The position numbers were made by a program, and so were the translations under genes. Below, one piece after another: positions 48,766 to 61,199 of a stretch of 64,000 nt of DNA (position 1 is the first letter of the stretch; every line of letters begins with the position of its first letter). Source of the stretch: Brachionus rotundiformis (Eukaryota > Rotifera > Eurotatoria > Ploima > Brachionidae). The DNA is taken from contig JAESIW010000124.1 in NCBI GenBank assembly GCA_016802295.1, forward strand, positions 726,791 through 790,790. Direction: 5' to 3'. Under the pieces are notes generated by a model. The model did no database searches, had not been told where the DNA came from, and saw only the letters and a program-made list of their open reading frames with translations.

Positions 48766-48769
48766 ATAT

Positions 48770-49425
48770 TGATCAAAAAAAAAAGAAATTGTGACTCTGA
48801 TGAGAGTGTTCGGAAAAAATAAAGATTAACATGATTAATTTTAACAATGTTCCAAAATTTAATAATTTTTAATCTTTTTATTTAAAATTAACAGACCATT
48901 AACAAAAAAAAAATTTAATATGATTTAATAAAATTGATCGAATGATGATTAATCGTACAGAGGATTAAGAATGAAAATTAAAAGAAAATTTTAATCAAAA
49001 ACCTAATATTTAATTATTTTCATGTTATAAGACTTTTTTGCTCAAATTCGACACTCTTTCAGAGTGGCCGTCTCCAAATCGTCCAGACTGCATTCGCACC
49101 ACTCAAGGATTATGTGTAGAAAATTGCAGCTCTCTAGCTCACACGTTTTTCAATTTTAGCCTGTAAACAGCGGACGCATGGTCAGACATGAAAACCATAT
49201 GAGGATCATATGAGGACAGTTCGAAAATGTCAGATTATGTTATACTAGGACATTTATAACCAAACCCTTACCATATTTAGAAATTAAGGGAAAAAAACGA
49301 TCCTCAAATAAAAAAATATTTACAAAATTTTCTTTTTTGATTTTTATTCAGTTGTTTTAAAATCTCTTAAATTTTTATTTTTTTATATTCTATTTCTGGT
49401 CCAAAAAACGCATTAAAGATTAAAA
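48770..49425. other. Intergenic, with a GC-richer unassigned patch
   Basis: Most is AT-rich. Bases 49040-49260 have mixed composition (cagagtggccgtctccaaat) and no long frame; this may be a relic of a mobile element. Confidence 0.35.
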
Positions 49426-50363
49426 TTAGTTCCAAATTATAATCGATCTATCACCTGATCCACTTGCTAAATCGCCGTTCTGTAGAACTGCAAGTGAAAG
49501 AATTCTATTCTCATGATCTTTCATAGTCATTTTTAAACTTCCATTCACTGAATTCCAAATTTTGATTGTTCCATCTTCTGATCCGCTTACTATATTCCCA
49601 TTTTGAAGTACTGCTAGCGATAAAATTCCACTTGAGCTATTCAGATTCATTTTAACACTTCTTTTCTCTATATCCCAAATTTTAACACTTCCATCTAGGG
49701 AGCCGCTTACCAAATCGCCATTTTGGAGAACTGCTGGCGATTTTACAGGACCTGAATGATTATTCAGATCCGCTTTTACACTTCCGTTCTCTAAATTCCA
49801 AATTTTAATTGTTTTATCCCATGAACAACTTACTAAATCTCCATTCCGAAGGACTTTTAGTGATGTAACAGTATCTGAATGAATATTCAAGGTCGTTTTT
49901 ATACTTCCATTAACTAAGTTCCAAATTTTGATAGTTTTATCCCATGATCCACTAGCCAAGTCACCATTTTGAAGAACTGCTAGCGACGTGACACCACTAG
50001 AGAGACCATCCAGAACCCTTTTTACTTTTAATTTAAAAGTATCATAAAATTATTTTTAGTTTATTATTAATTACTTGTAAAATTAGAATTCAATCTAAAG
50101 CTTTTAACTAGATAAAATTCATTCTCGGCCTTGTTAACTGATACAATTTCGTTTTGAAATGAACAAGTTTCTTTTTTGCGTATTACCATCCTGCAATATC
50201 CTAATTTAAGGCATTCCAATGCGCATTTTAAAAGATCATTTTCAGGTTTTTGATTAAAATTATCTCCTTTAAACATCTTAAAATATTCTTCGAACTGCTT
50301 ACAATTACAAACCAAATATTTAATTGTATATAATAAGAAAACATATTGATAAATTATTTTCAT
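49426..50363 (-). CDS. Predicted secreted cysteine-rich plus WD40 repeat protein
   Basis: Two exons, 50363-50075 and 50024-49426, join in phase with a 50-base intron and give 295 residues. The first exon starts with a signal-peptide-like MKIIYQYVFLLYTIKYLVCN. A short cysteine module follows (CKQFEEYF, LKCALECLKLGYCRMVI, ETCSFQNEI), spaced like half of a PAN/apple domain. The second exon encodes five WD repeats of about 40 residues (SLAVLQNGDLASGSWDKTIKIWN and variants), very similar to each other. Most WD40 proteins are intracellular and have seven blades, so a leader plus five blades is odd. The gene could be truncated, pair with another copy, or be wrongly joined across the intron. No orthologue is recognised. 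Confidence 0.7.
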
Positions 50364-50837
50364 TTTTATTTCGTAAAAAATTGACCTTGTTCCCAGTATT
50401 TTTTTTAAATCTTAATATTTGAAAATGATTAAACAAATTTTTGGAAATTTACCATTTGACAAGATTTAAGTTTATTTATTTGATTCTTTTATTAAAAGTT
50501 ATGACAAAATCAGAGAACATTAAAAAACTTTCGGAAATTTACCAAATGACAAATCTTGAGGTAGAAAACAAAATGTGTGGGAAAATCAAAAAAATATGCT
50601 ATTTGTTGTTTTTCTTTTAGTAATAAATAAAATATATTAAAGATTTATGCTTAAAAACTTTCAAAAATGGTCTTAAAAAGGCAATTCAATTTTTTTTTTC
50701 GGGAATAAATAAAATGATTTTAATTATCAAATTTTTTAAAATCCAAAGGTTTTGTCGGAAATAAAATTTTAAATATGTAATTAAAAGAAAAAGTTAAAAG
50801 TAATTTAAAATAACAATTTTTTTTAATAAAATGACTC
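50364..50837. other. AT-rich spacer
   Basis: No feature is seen before the sharp rise in GC content at about 50838. Confidence 0.45.
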
Positions 50838-52892
50838 TTCAAAAGACAGCATGTCAACGTCATGTACAGCTTATTCCTTGACATCTACAACCAGCTGTGC
50901 AGTGACTTCATCCCAATAGCACGAACCAGAAAGAGGACCGATGCCCCGTGGATGAACAACGAGCTAAAACGAATGGTAAAGCGGAAGAGACAGTTGAAGT
51001 ACATAAACGACAATACGATGAGCAAGTCCACATTTGAAGCATACCGAGCTATGAGTGCTAATGTTAAAAGAGCCACAAACATAGCAGTGAGGTCATTTGA
51101 ATTAAGCCTCGCTAATGATAAGAAGAATCCAAAACGATTATTCACCTACATCGGCTCAAAGCAGTCAGTCAAGCAAGGAATCGCAGCGGTGGTAAGGAGA
51201 TTGCCAATGTTCTAAACACCCATTTCTCATCAGTTTTTGCAGATGAAAGAGAAGAGGATAGTCTTCCGGACTTCGAGAATAGACCCGGTATTAAATCTCG
51301 CCTAGCGAATCTAGAAATAACAGCTGCAGAAGTAGAAAAACGTCTTTCAAGCTTGAAGGAAGATAAGTCGCCAGGTAATGACCTCGTTCACCCTCTAGTT
51401 CTCAAGAAATGTGCTGCCGCTTGGGCAGTGCCATTGTCTATGATCTTCGAGCGATCACTCGCGGAGGGAGACGTGCCATCATGCTGGAGGGATGCCAATG
51501 TGGCTCCAATCTTCAAGAAAGGATGTCGCAAAGATCCGGGTAATTACAGACCAGTCTCTCTAACATCTGTACCATGTAAGATAATGGAAAGCATAGTAAG
51601 GGACAGTTTAGTTGGACATTTAGTAGCCAACGATCTAATATGTAAGGAGCAACACGGTTTCGTCCCTAGAAAGGCCTGCGTGACGAACCTCTTAGAATCA
51701 GCCGATTTGACGACAAGAGCAATCGCAGACAAGTACCCAGTAGATGTCATCTACACCGATTTTGCAAAGGCTTTTGACAAGGTTCCACATAAAAGACTCT
51801 TGCTCAAGCTTTCGGCTCACGGGGTAGAAGGAACCGTACTCAGATGGATCAGGGCGTTCCTCTCGGGCAGGAGGCAAAGAGTTGTCCTCGGCGAGTACTG
51901 TTCGGACTGGGCACCAGTCACGAGCTCGGTCCCTCAGGGCTCAGTCATAGGTCCAACGCTCTTCGTGGTCTTCATAAACGATCTCCCAGAACATATAAGC
52001 TTTCCATGCAAGCTGTATGCAGATGACTGCAAGATCATCGTGCGCTTACTCACGAGCAGCTGTAGTGAGCAGCTGCAACGCGACTTGGAAGCCTTAGCAG
52101 CATGGTGCGACAAATGGCTGATGAAAATGAACCTCGGCAAATGTAAGGTCATGCATTACGGTAAGAATAACCCGCCGAATAAATACCACATCCTAGATAG
52201 GTCGACAGGTATACCACACGAGCTTGAGGTTACTAAAACGGAAAAAGACCTGGGAGTCCTTGTGAGTGACACGTTGGGCACAATGATTCAGGTGGATAAA
52301 TCTGCGGCAAAAGCTAACTCCATGCTCGGGGTGCTTCGCAAGACACTGGTCTCAATGCGTATATATGGAAACAAATGTACACCACGTACGTCAGACCGCA
52401 TCTCGAGTATGCAATCCAAGCATGGAGACCACACCTCCTCGGCGAGATAAACACACTGGAAAAAGTTCAGCGCCGTGCCACCAAAGTCCCAACTCAACTA
52501 CGCGACATGACATACGAAGACAGGTGCCTAAAACTGAAGTTGACAACGCTGGAGGAGAGGAGAGCCAGGGGTGATTTGATAGAAATGTTCAAAATTCAGA
52601 AAGGACTGGACACTGTTGAATGGCACTCCTCTCTACAAGTTGGACCGCCCAGAAACGGGCATCGAGGGCACATCAGACCAGAGCTAGTGAAAGACTGTCT
52701 AATCAGACGTAACGCTTTCCGCAACAGGGTAGCACGAATGTGGAACAAACTACCCGATTCAGTCATTGTTGCACCAAGTGTCAACTCTTTCAAGAAGAGG
52801 ATTGACGACCAAAGAACAGGCTGCTCATAGGACTCAGGTTCTCTTGCTGGAGTCATCCGGCAACTCGCAGTCATCCAACTACTACTACTACT
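50838..52892 (+). mobile_element. CR1/L2-like non-LTR retrotransposon, 5' truncated
   Basis: The block is far GC-richer than its surroundings. It begins inside the linker before the reverse transcriptase, so the endonuclease is missing, as in typical 5' truncation. It ends in a short repeat tail (actactactactact) before aaaat. The tail type is shared with the fragment at 61737-62105. Confidence 0.88.
50862..52830 (+). pseudogene. Reverse transcriptase of the CR1-like element, two frameshifts
   Basis: Three overlapping frames make one protein. 50862-51190 is the linker (KRTDAPWMNNELKRMVKRKR). From 51190 to about 52370 is the reverse transcriptase (KSPGNDLVHPLVLKK, GNYRPVSLTSVPCKIME, EQHGFVP, YTDFAKAFDKVPH, SSVPQGSVIGPTLFVVFIN and the active site LYADDCKI). 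52375-52830 is the C-terminal part (YTTYVRPHLEYAIQAW, RNAFRNRVARMWNKLPDSV). Shifts at about 51190 and 52370 disrupt it, though all catalytic residues remain. The copy is therefore recent but probably inactive. Confidence 0.9.
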
Positions 52893-53900
52893 AAAATATT
52901 TTTGAGATTGATCATTGCCGCATTTGATTTGATTTTAAAAATTTGTTTAACAATAAAAAGCACAATATTTTTTTTCTAAAAGTTTTAGTTTTACTAAATT
53001 CAATCTGTATAAAAATTTAAAAATGAAAAAAAAACTTTCACAGAAAAGTGTAAGTAAATACTCAAATTTAATATTAGAAAAAATAATAAAGAAATTGTCA
53101 ATTCGACTTTTTAAAAAGGGATAAAATAGTAAAATTTGATACAAACAACACACTGAAACTGAATAAATATAATATATTAATAATAATGAATTCTCAATAA
53201 TTTAAATATAGCTTTAAAAAACTTTTAATAAACAATTAGAAAATAAAGAGTAAGTCAACTCAGAAGTCAAAGACAAATGGTCTAAATACAAAACACATGA
53301 AATCCAAACAAAGAAGTGTATTATTTGTGAGTTTCTTAAAATTGTCAAGCGAAAATTTATTTGTTCTTTTTAAAAAATCAGTTGAAAATTTCAATATTTT
53401 TAGATAATAGTAAATGATCTAAAATTTTTCTAAATAATGAGCAACACTAAATAATTCTGAATTTAGCAGAACATCAAGATTATGAGAAAAAAAAAAGAAA
53501 AAAGGATTTCAAAATGAAATTAAACTCCGTTTATACTCAAATTAATAATCTTAAAATAAATTCCAATTTATTTAAATAAAAATTTCTCTGTCAGCAACAT
53601 AGCTGATTTTCTTAACAATCTAAATACAAATTATAAAAAAAACATTCCTAGACCAATTAACACTTTATTTTAAATTTTTACAAAAAAAAATTGACTGTAA
53701 AATTAGAATGGTCAAACTTAATCGTGAAAATTGGAAACAGACTAAAAAATTGTTCTTGTTGTCATTCTATAGCATGTTGTTATAGGCTTAGGAAGTATTT
53801 TTAAAATTAAATAAAAAAAATTATATTAGAATTGAATATATAATATTAATTTATTTTAGAATTGAAGAACTTCAATGATATAGGCATGGATATACCATTG
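52893..53900. other. AT-rich spacer
   Basis: No coding pattern is recognised. Long A/T runs. Confidence 0.45.
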
Positions 53901-54145
53901 AATAACAAGCCAAAGCGATGATCAAAAAAGAAAAAAGATCGTACCCACAACATCAACCAGCAGACTGTATTCAGAAAGAAGAGAATGTTATACTTGAAAT
54001 TGAAGAAGATTCGGATAAAGAACTTGAAAAAGCTCCATCATCTAAAAGACACAAGCCGAATGATGCAATAGAGAATATTTGTAAAACTTGTAATGCCCCA
54101 ATGAAGAAAAAAAGTGGTTTTTATTGCACAAAAAAAAAAATTAAA
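53900..54145 (+). pseudogene. C-terminal fragment of a MULE-type transposase
   Basis: The frame from 53918 has an acidic, low-complexity linker and then a zinc-ribbon-like CKTCNAPMKKKSGFYC. It parallels the end of the neighbouring SWIM protein (CEKCGLIMKKKRYFYC). It loses the rest of the ribbon in an A/T run. Confidence 0.5.
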
Positions 54146-54310
54146 TTTTTTGATAATTTTTTTCATTTTTTTATTTTTTTTCTAATAATTTTCTTTTATT
54201 GATTAAATGGAAAAATTAATTTTTTTTGGGTATGTTTACTATTTATATTAATTTTAAATAAAAAAATTGACACATAATTAATACAATTATTTTTTTAATT
54301 TGAAATAAAG

Positions 54311-55353
54311 TTTTTTAGTACCTCAAATTTATTAAAAATTACCTCTAATTTATTAAAATTTACCTCAAATGTAATAAAAGACTATTTTTTTATTAAAAAA
54401 GTAGCAAAATATAAAAAAAGTATTCAAATAAAAAAAATTACATCAATTTAAAAAAAAAGAAAGCAATTTCATTATAAAACCGCAAAAAGTTAATACTCAC
54501 CTCTAAAAATAAAAAAAATTAACAATTATCAATATTGATGGATGGAATTGCTTGAACAAAACAATACAAACATCGATACTTGGAACAGATTATTTTTATG
54601 TTAAAGAAGGTCTTTTTTATGATCTTAGTCGTAATGAATGCAAAGAATATGAGCAAAAATTGACATCAAAAAGTTGGTCAACATTTGATATTATGATAAA
54701 GCATTTATCTAGTATAAATCGTATTTCCATCAATATAAATAATTGGAGAGAAACAACGTGTACTTGTTCAGATTGGCAAAAGGATTACAAGTGTAATCAT
54801 CAAATTGCAGTTTGTGCAAGGCTAAAAAAATGTGCATTTGACATTGTTGCTATGGATTTACCAATTCAACCGAATCGTAAACGTGGTGCCCCAGAAAAAA
54901 ATAAACCAGCTCTAATAATACAACCATCAGATTCAGTTGGCGGTGGTGGAGATCCAAAAGGCATCTCTTATAATGATGATGATTTAACCGAAGTTGTGCC
55001 TAATAATAAAAAAAAACAAAAAACATTCAATCAAGAATCTACTCAAAATAATGAATCTAAAACATGTGAAAAATGTGGCTTAATTATGAAAAAAAAAAGA
55101 TATTTTTATTGTGATAATTGTTAATTTTTTTTATTTTTAGAGGTGAGTATTAACTTTTTGCGGTTTTATAATGAAATTGCTTTCTTTTTTTTTAAATTGA
55201 TGTAATTTTTTTTATTTGAATACTTTTTTTATATTTTGCTACTTTTTTAATAAAAAAATAGTCTTTTATTACATTTGAGGTAAATTTTAATAAATTAGAG
55301 GTAAATTTTAATAAATTAGAGGTAATTTTTAATAAATTTGAGGTACTAAAAAA
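54311..55353. mobile_element. MULE-derived unit with long terminal inverted repeats
   Basis: Left arm 54311-54530 and right arm 55113-55353 are near-identical inverted copies (ttttttagtacctcaaattt to ttaacaattatc). Within them is a tandem repeat of about 21 bases (aatttattaaaatttacctc). The right arm has one unit more, which explains the length difference. Between the arms is a SWIM-domain frame whose stop lies in the right arm. No clear target duplication is visible. Confidence 0.75.
54552..55124 (+). pseudogene. SWIM-domain C terminus of a MULE transposase
   Basis: This 190-codon frame has no catalytic domain. It begins in the region before the SWIM zinc finger, TCTCSDWQKDYKCNHQIAVC (CxC...CxH pattern), which sits at the C terminus of many MULE transposases. 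A basic low-complexity linker and a final zinc-ribbon-like CEKCGLIMKKKRYFYCDNC follow. The piece is probably a captured or internally deleted remnant that could still bind DNA if expressed. Confidence 0.75.
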
Positions 55354-55364
55354 CCGATAGCCTT

Positions 55365-55710
55365 TTAATTTATGGGTTTTTTTATAATTTCTGTAGAATT
55401 TAAACTAAAAATGTTTTGCACAAACAAAAGGTTTATCAGGCTTGCTATAATAACACTAAATATTAAGACAATTAGTGGTCCCCGAAAAATTTTCATAACG
55501 CTGCCTAAGTCTTTATCAGAATGACTTATCGTTGTGTCATCGGCAAACAATTTTGTATCAAATTTTCCCAAAGGATAAGGAAATTTATTGATAAAAAATA
55601 GACAGATGAGGACCTAAAATTAAACTCTATGGTATTTCCTAACTTAAGAGCTGTAAGATTGTTTTTTGTTCTCAAAATGAACTATTTCAGATCTTGTAAA
55701 AAAATTGTAA
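55365..55710 (-). pseudogene. Fragment of the same retrotransposon family as 14580-19580
   Basis: The minus strand reads FADDTTISHSDKDL, identical to the polymerase active-site block at 17400-17500, flanked by related but frameshifted sequence. About 340 bases remain. Confidence 0.8.
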
Positions 55711-56394
55711 AGAAGGCCTAAATAATGGGTAAGGGGTAAAATCATACATTAATCAATGATTGAGAAAAAGTCAAACAAAAATTATCTTTACCTGGGAAGT
55801 TCAAACAAAATTTAAAAAAAATCAATTAAAAAAAAGAAAATTATTTTTTTATTTTTTTTTAAATTCTTTTATACTAATATATACTAATAATTGATTGCGA
55901 ATTAATAATGATTATGATGATCAGTATTTATAAATATTAATATTTACAAAAGACAAATTTTAATGTTTAATGTTGATTTGACAAGAAATGAGAAATTTAA
56001 ATTAATTTGTTCAAAAATCATCTTTTATAATTAGAAAATATTTAAAAAACTTTTTTTTATATATAAAAATACTTCAAATTTGATAATCAACCAAGTTTAT
56101 TTTAATCATATAGAAATGATTATATTTAAGATATGAACAAAAAATGAAGTATTATTTGAAATTTTGATTTATATAATTTAACTGTATAAGATAAAACAAG
56201 TAATAAATGCTTAATGGGAAATTTACCTAAACAAAATCAAAATTCTTTTTAGATATTTCATTATTTTAAAGAAGGTTTCATCATTATTAATTATTCTAAA
56301 TATCTTTATTTCCTGTAAAATGAGTATAAATAGTCGCAAAAAGAAAAAGAAAAGACTATTTTAAAAAAAACTTAAATTTCAGCAAAAGACTAAA
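55711..56394. other. AT-rich spacer before the second LysRS gene
   Basis: No feature is recognised. It would contain the promoter of the duplicate, if the duplicate is expressed. Confidence 0.4.
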
Positions 56395-58543
56395 ATGAGC
56401 GAATCAAACAATATAAAGTAATGAATTTTTACATTATAGTTACATCAAGCAGAGAATCATTTATTCCATAGTATATAAGTTAATTAAATGATAAATTATA
56501 GAATAATATAGGCGGGTAATTCTCATTTTCTTAATTAGATATTGGGAATTTTACCAAACTATATTTTCTAATTTAAAGAAATAATAAACGCTTCATGTAA
56601 TTCGTGTAATATTTATCATTAAAAGAAAGATGGTAATAAATTTGAAAATTCTTTTTTGCCAAATATAGGATTTTTATTGAACATTTATATTATAAGAAAA
56701 GCAAATTTCTAAAAATTAAAATATTAAAAAAATAGAAACGATTTGATAGAAGATTTGGACCAAATAGATCCAAATGAATACAGAAAACTTCGCATTGCAC
56801 AGATAAATAATCTGAAAGCAACAGAAGGTGAATCGACAGTGTATCCGCACAAGTTCCATGTGAGCATTTCATTGAGCGAGTTTGTTGAGAAATATTCTGG
56901 CTTGACAAATGAACAAGTGAGTGAGAACGTGGTGAGAATAGCTGGAAGAGTGTATTCAAAACGTGCCATGGGTCAAAAGCTTAGATTTTTTGACTTGAGA
57001 GGCGAGTCGCAAAAAGTGCAAATAATGTCCAATGCCAACTTCTACCAGAATCAAGATGATTTTGTGAAAATAAATGAGAGAATTAAATTGGGTGATATTG
57101 TAGGTGTTGTTGGTCAGCCGTGTAGAACAAAAGCTGGCGAATTGAGCATTAGACCAAGCGAGATTATCATACTTACACCATGTTTGCACCAAATGCCGCA
57201 TATGCACTATGGCCTAAAAGACAAGGTAGAATAAACATTTTATAATAATGTTAGATTGATTTTTATTTATTGAGTTGTTTTTTTTTTTGTTATAAAGGAA
57301 ACAAGGTACAGACAACGATACCTTGACTTGATGATGAACGATTGGGTTAAACAAAAATTTATTACCAAAACAAGAATAATCAAGTATTTGAGAACTTTTT
57401 TGGATAATCTAGGCTTTCTTGAAGTAAGAAATTTATAAAAAACTATTTTTATTATTTATTAGATTTATTAATTTTTAATAATTAAAATCTAATAAAGTAA
57501 AAAATAATAATAAAAAAAAATTTCAATAGGTAGAGACTCCATTGATGAACATGATACCAGGTGGTGCTTCTGCCAAGCCATTTGTCACATATCACAATGA
57601 TCTTGACATGAATCTATTCATGAGAATAGCTCCTGAGCTTTATTTAAAGGTAAAATTTTAGTATTCAAATAGATTTATCATTCATAAAGTCATTAATTAT
57701 TTATGTTGATTTTAGATGTTGGTCGTAGGTGGTTTCGACAGAGTTTATGAAATTGGTAGAAACTTTCGCAACGAAGGTGTTGACATGACTCATAATCCTG
57801 AATTTACCATGTGCGAGTTCTACATGGCCTATGCTGACTACAATGACCTAATTGAGATAACTGAGAAATTCTTGTCCGGTTTGGTGATGCACCTTTTTGG
57901 CACACACAAAATAAAATTTCATCCGGATGGACCAGAGCATCCTGAAAATGTTTGGGAAATAGACTTTACACCACCATTTAGACGTTTTTCTATGATCAAA
58001 GACTTGGAAAAAGAGTGCGGTGTTAAACTACCATCACCAACAACCTATCACACAGAAGAGTCGAGAAAATTCTTTGATGATCTGTGCGTCAAGTTGAACG
58101 TTGACTGCTCTGCGCCAAGAACCATCTCGAGACTATTAGACAAATTGGTAGGACATTTCTTGGAGTCGAAATGTCTCAATCCTACATTTATTTGTGACCA
58201 TCCTCAAATAATGAGTCCTTTGGCCAAGTATCACAGATCAGAGCCAGGTCTAACCGAGCGTTTTGAACTGTTCTGTGGCTACAGAGAATTGTGCAATTCT
58301 TACACTGAATTGAATGACCCAATTGTTCAGCGAGAGCGTTTTGACGATCAAGCAAGAGACAAAGCAGCTGGTGACGATGAAGCCCAAGTCGTAGATGAAA
58401 ACTTTTGCACTGCTCTGGAATATGGATTGCCTCCAACTGGTGGATGGGGTATCGGTATTGATAGATTGACCATGTTTTTGACAGATTCAAACAACATCAA
58501 AGAAGTTTTGCTCTTCCCAGCTATGAAACCAATAGTAGAATAA
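56395..58543 (+). CDS. Partial duplicate of lysyl-tRNA synthetase with new ends
   Basis: The body 56767-58531 matches 45966-44202 of the full gene, inverted, with introns included and the same length (1765 bases). It has only a few residue changes (for example Ile to Val in FRNEGVDMTHN, Lys to Arg in FDDQARDK). Exons are 56736-57225, 57298-57423, 57530-57649 and 57716-58543. A possible first exon, 56395-56417 (MSESNNIK, donor ataaa|gtaatg), joins 56736 in phase, giving 528 residues. The Lys-rich tRNA-binding extension and the original C-terminal tail are lost, while the OB fold and class II motifs 1-3 remain. The start exon is inferred. It could be an expressed paralogue or a young pseudogene with no lesion yet. 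Confidence 0.8.
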
Positions 58544-59058
58544 ACTATTAAATTAATTCGTTAATCTAATTGATTAAAATTGAATAAAATTTTTAAATTT
58601 ATTAGTTTTTTTCAATTTTTTTTTGTTAATAGTTTTTTTTAAAGACAAGAAGAATTTAATGAATAAAGTATGAAAATAAAATAATATTAGATATTTAAAG
58701 TTTGACAAAATGAAAACAGTTAAATTTTTTTGATAACTGTAGCACCAGTTCTTTTAATGATTTATATTTTATTGCCATAAAAAAGTCTAAAAAATTTTGT
58801 TTAATTTAAAAATTAATTATTGCTCTAAGATAATAAAAGAATTTTAAGTTTTTAACATAAGTTCAAAACACTTTCTTTAGCTTATTGTTAATAGATAATT
58901 TTTTATTGTTCAATTATGTATTAAATTTTTTTATTTAATTAATTCATTGATTTTTATTACATTTTATTCTTATTTACTTAATAAATTATTTTGTCGGCTT
59001 ATTTATATTATATTAATATACAATATATATAAATTACAATTACTTTCAAAATTTAACA
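58544..59058. other. AT-rich spacer
   Basis: No feature is recognised. Confidence 0.4.
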
Positions 59059-59141
59059 TGGTTGTACCAGACCAAAAATTAAAACCCGTTCGCCATGCTA
59101 AAAGATATGTATACAAGAATAAGTGGCGCTTCATTTTATAA
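59059..59141 (+). other. Short mixed-composition ORF end
   Basis: The reading from ATG 59059 (MVVPDQKLKPVRHAKRYVYK) runs 27 codons to TAA at 59139-59141. It stands out from the A/T background. It may be a gene relic; no family is recognised. Confidence 0.15.
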
Positions 59142-61170
59142 AAAACCATCAAAAAAGACATGACAATAGTTTTACTCTTAAAGCTGAAAATTAAGTGTCG
59201 TGTCTTTATTTCAATTTAATGAAATGGTAATTTTTCTTTTTGAGATATTTTCCATACAATCAAACTTTTTATTTGTAATATTCAAAACCAAGCCAGTTTT
59301 GGTTTAAAAGATTTATTTCGAATTTAAAAGTTCTACCCATTAAAAATGACTTACAACTGTAATTTATATTTGTTAGCTTTGGCTTACATAAATAATGTCA
59401 TACGAGTCGTGGGTTGAGGATGTGGTATGGTGAGACTTCTGAAACTAAAACATTCTAGAATGTTTCCTTAAATGAACGATAAACTAATCATTATCTAGAG
59501 GATATTACATCCTTCACGCCTTAAAAAAAAAGAGAAAATTAAAAAAAATCTCCATAATCTTCATAGTTTATAATTTACGATTCATAAAAGAGTTTATTTT
59601 TCATAAGATTTAGAATTTTTATTGTTCAATTATTTATTAAATTTTTTTATTTAATTAATTCATTGATTTTTATTACATTTTATTCTAGGCCAATTTTGCC
59701 AAGGATTATACATGAAACTTAGGGGCTGGACATGGGAAAAAAATAAATAATTAAAAAAACCATGATCATTTTTGAAAAAAAGATAAAATTTCGTAATAGA
59801 CTGTAAAATCTCATTAGTTTATCAATATTGCATGATATTTTTTTTAAATAATTAGAGTTTATTTATCATAAGATTTAGAATTCGGATTGACTTAAATATG
59901 TTGAGTTTGATTTTTGACTCTTGCTGATTTCCTGCTACAGTTCTCAGGAATTTGATCATTATCATCACCCATCAAAGCTTTGCTCGGACTCAAGCCTGCT
60001 TAACTAGATCCTGTCACTTCACCGAATTGATTCACCGCTTTCCCAAAAATTGATGAGTTCTTTGTTAATTTTATACATTTATAATTGTCATTTTTTACTA
60101 AAATTTTTAATTTTTTTTCACCAATAAATTCAAAACCAATTATGACTAATTATGTTGTTAATGCATTCTTATAAAAGTGATCAATCTTCTCTCATGGTAA
60201 ATTAATATGATCACATGTTTTGTAACACATGAATTCAGCAGTAATAAACAATTTTTTTCAATTTAAATTCAATTTTTTATTTCTTTTTTTCTTGATTAAT
60301 TTTTGAGCATTCATAGGCGTGTTTATAACAATACATAAGCTTGTCTAAATAAAATTGTTCTAGGTGTTGACAAGCATTTTTTAGATTCATAATGTTTCAA
60401 TTTTTTATTATATTGAATTTTTTTTCAACATCAATTCCTAAATAATTGGATAATTTTGAATAAATGATTACACTTAATGAGAAATTCTAATTCTCATCTA
60501 ATTCACATGCACAAAACATATTGGTTCAACTGGTAAATAAAGCTAAAATTTTGCATCAAGCATCAATTTTAATCTTAAACTCACATTTTCTATAATGTGA
60601 ACTAAGACTGAATGCATATTTTATCCCAAATACTTTAGAGTACAAATTTCTTTATAATCTAAACAAAGTTTTGCACCAATTTTAAAAATTTACAACACCA
60701 ATTCTGTTTTAAATAGACTTTTACTATTAGCATGGCAACATAAATTTTTATCTGCTCCACATTCACGGATATGTCACCAATAGACAAATTAAAGACTTCG
60801 AGCTATTTACAATTTCTAAATTAAAAGGAAAATAGCTACCGGTCAGGCAAACATTTTGTTCAATCTTTAATGAATTAATATTCATATGGCTCTATGACTT
60901 CAATACAGTCTAGGTCTAGTTAAAAATAAAGCTATTTAGCTTGATCAAAGTTACACTACCTACTAATTTGAAGATTTTCATGAACGCATTTTATCTTTAT
61001 TAAAAACTATTTTGCTTTTCAAAAATAAACAAGTTTAATAATTTAGTCAATAACGCTAACTTTGAGACATTTTTGAATTGATTACAGTAAAAAAACTTTT
61101 TAAGAATATTAAAATTATCTATAGAATAAAAAAATTCTTTGTAGCATAAACAAAATTTTATTTATTTTAA
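59142..61170. other. Long AT-rich intergenic stretch
   Basis: No convincing coding sequence. A perfect 16-base palindrome, aacattctagaatgtt, is at 59449-59464. Confidence 0.45.
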
Positions 61171-61199
61171 TATTAAAAACAAATTATTACAGCATAAAA

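Noticed and set aside
51544..52874. Extra frames in and antisense to the CR1-like element
   Set aside because: GC-rich coding DNA gives chance open frames; the RT motifs fix the true frame and strand.
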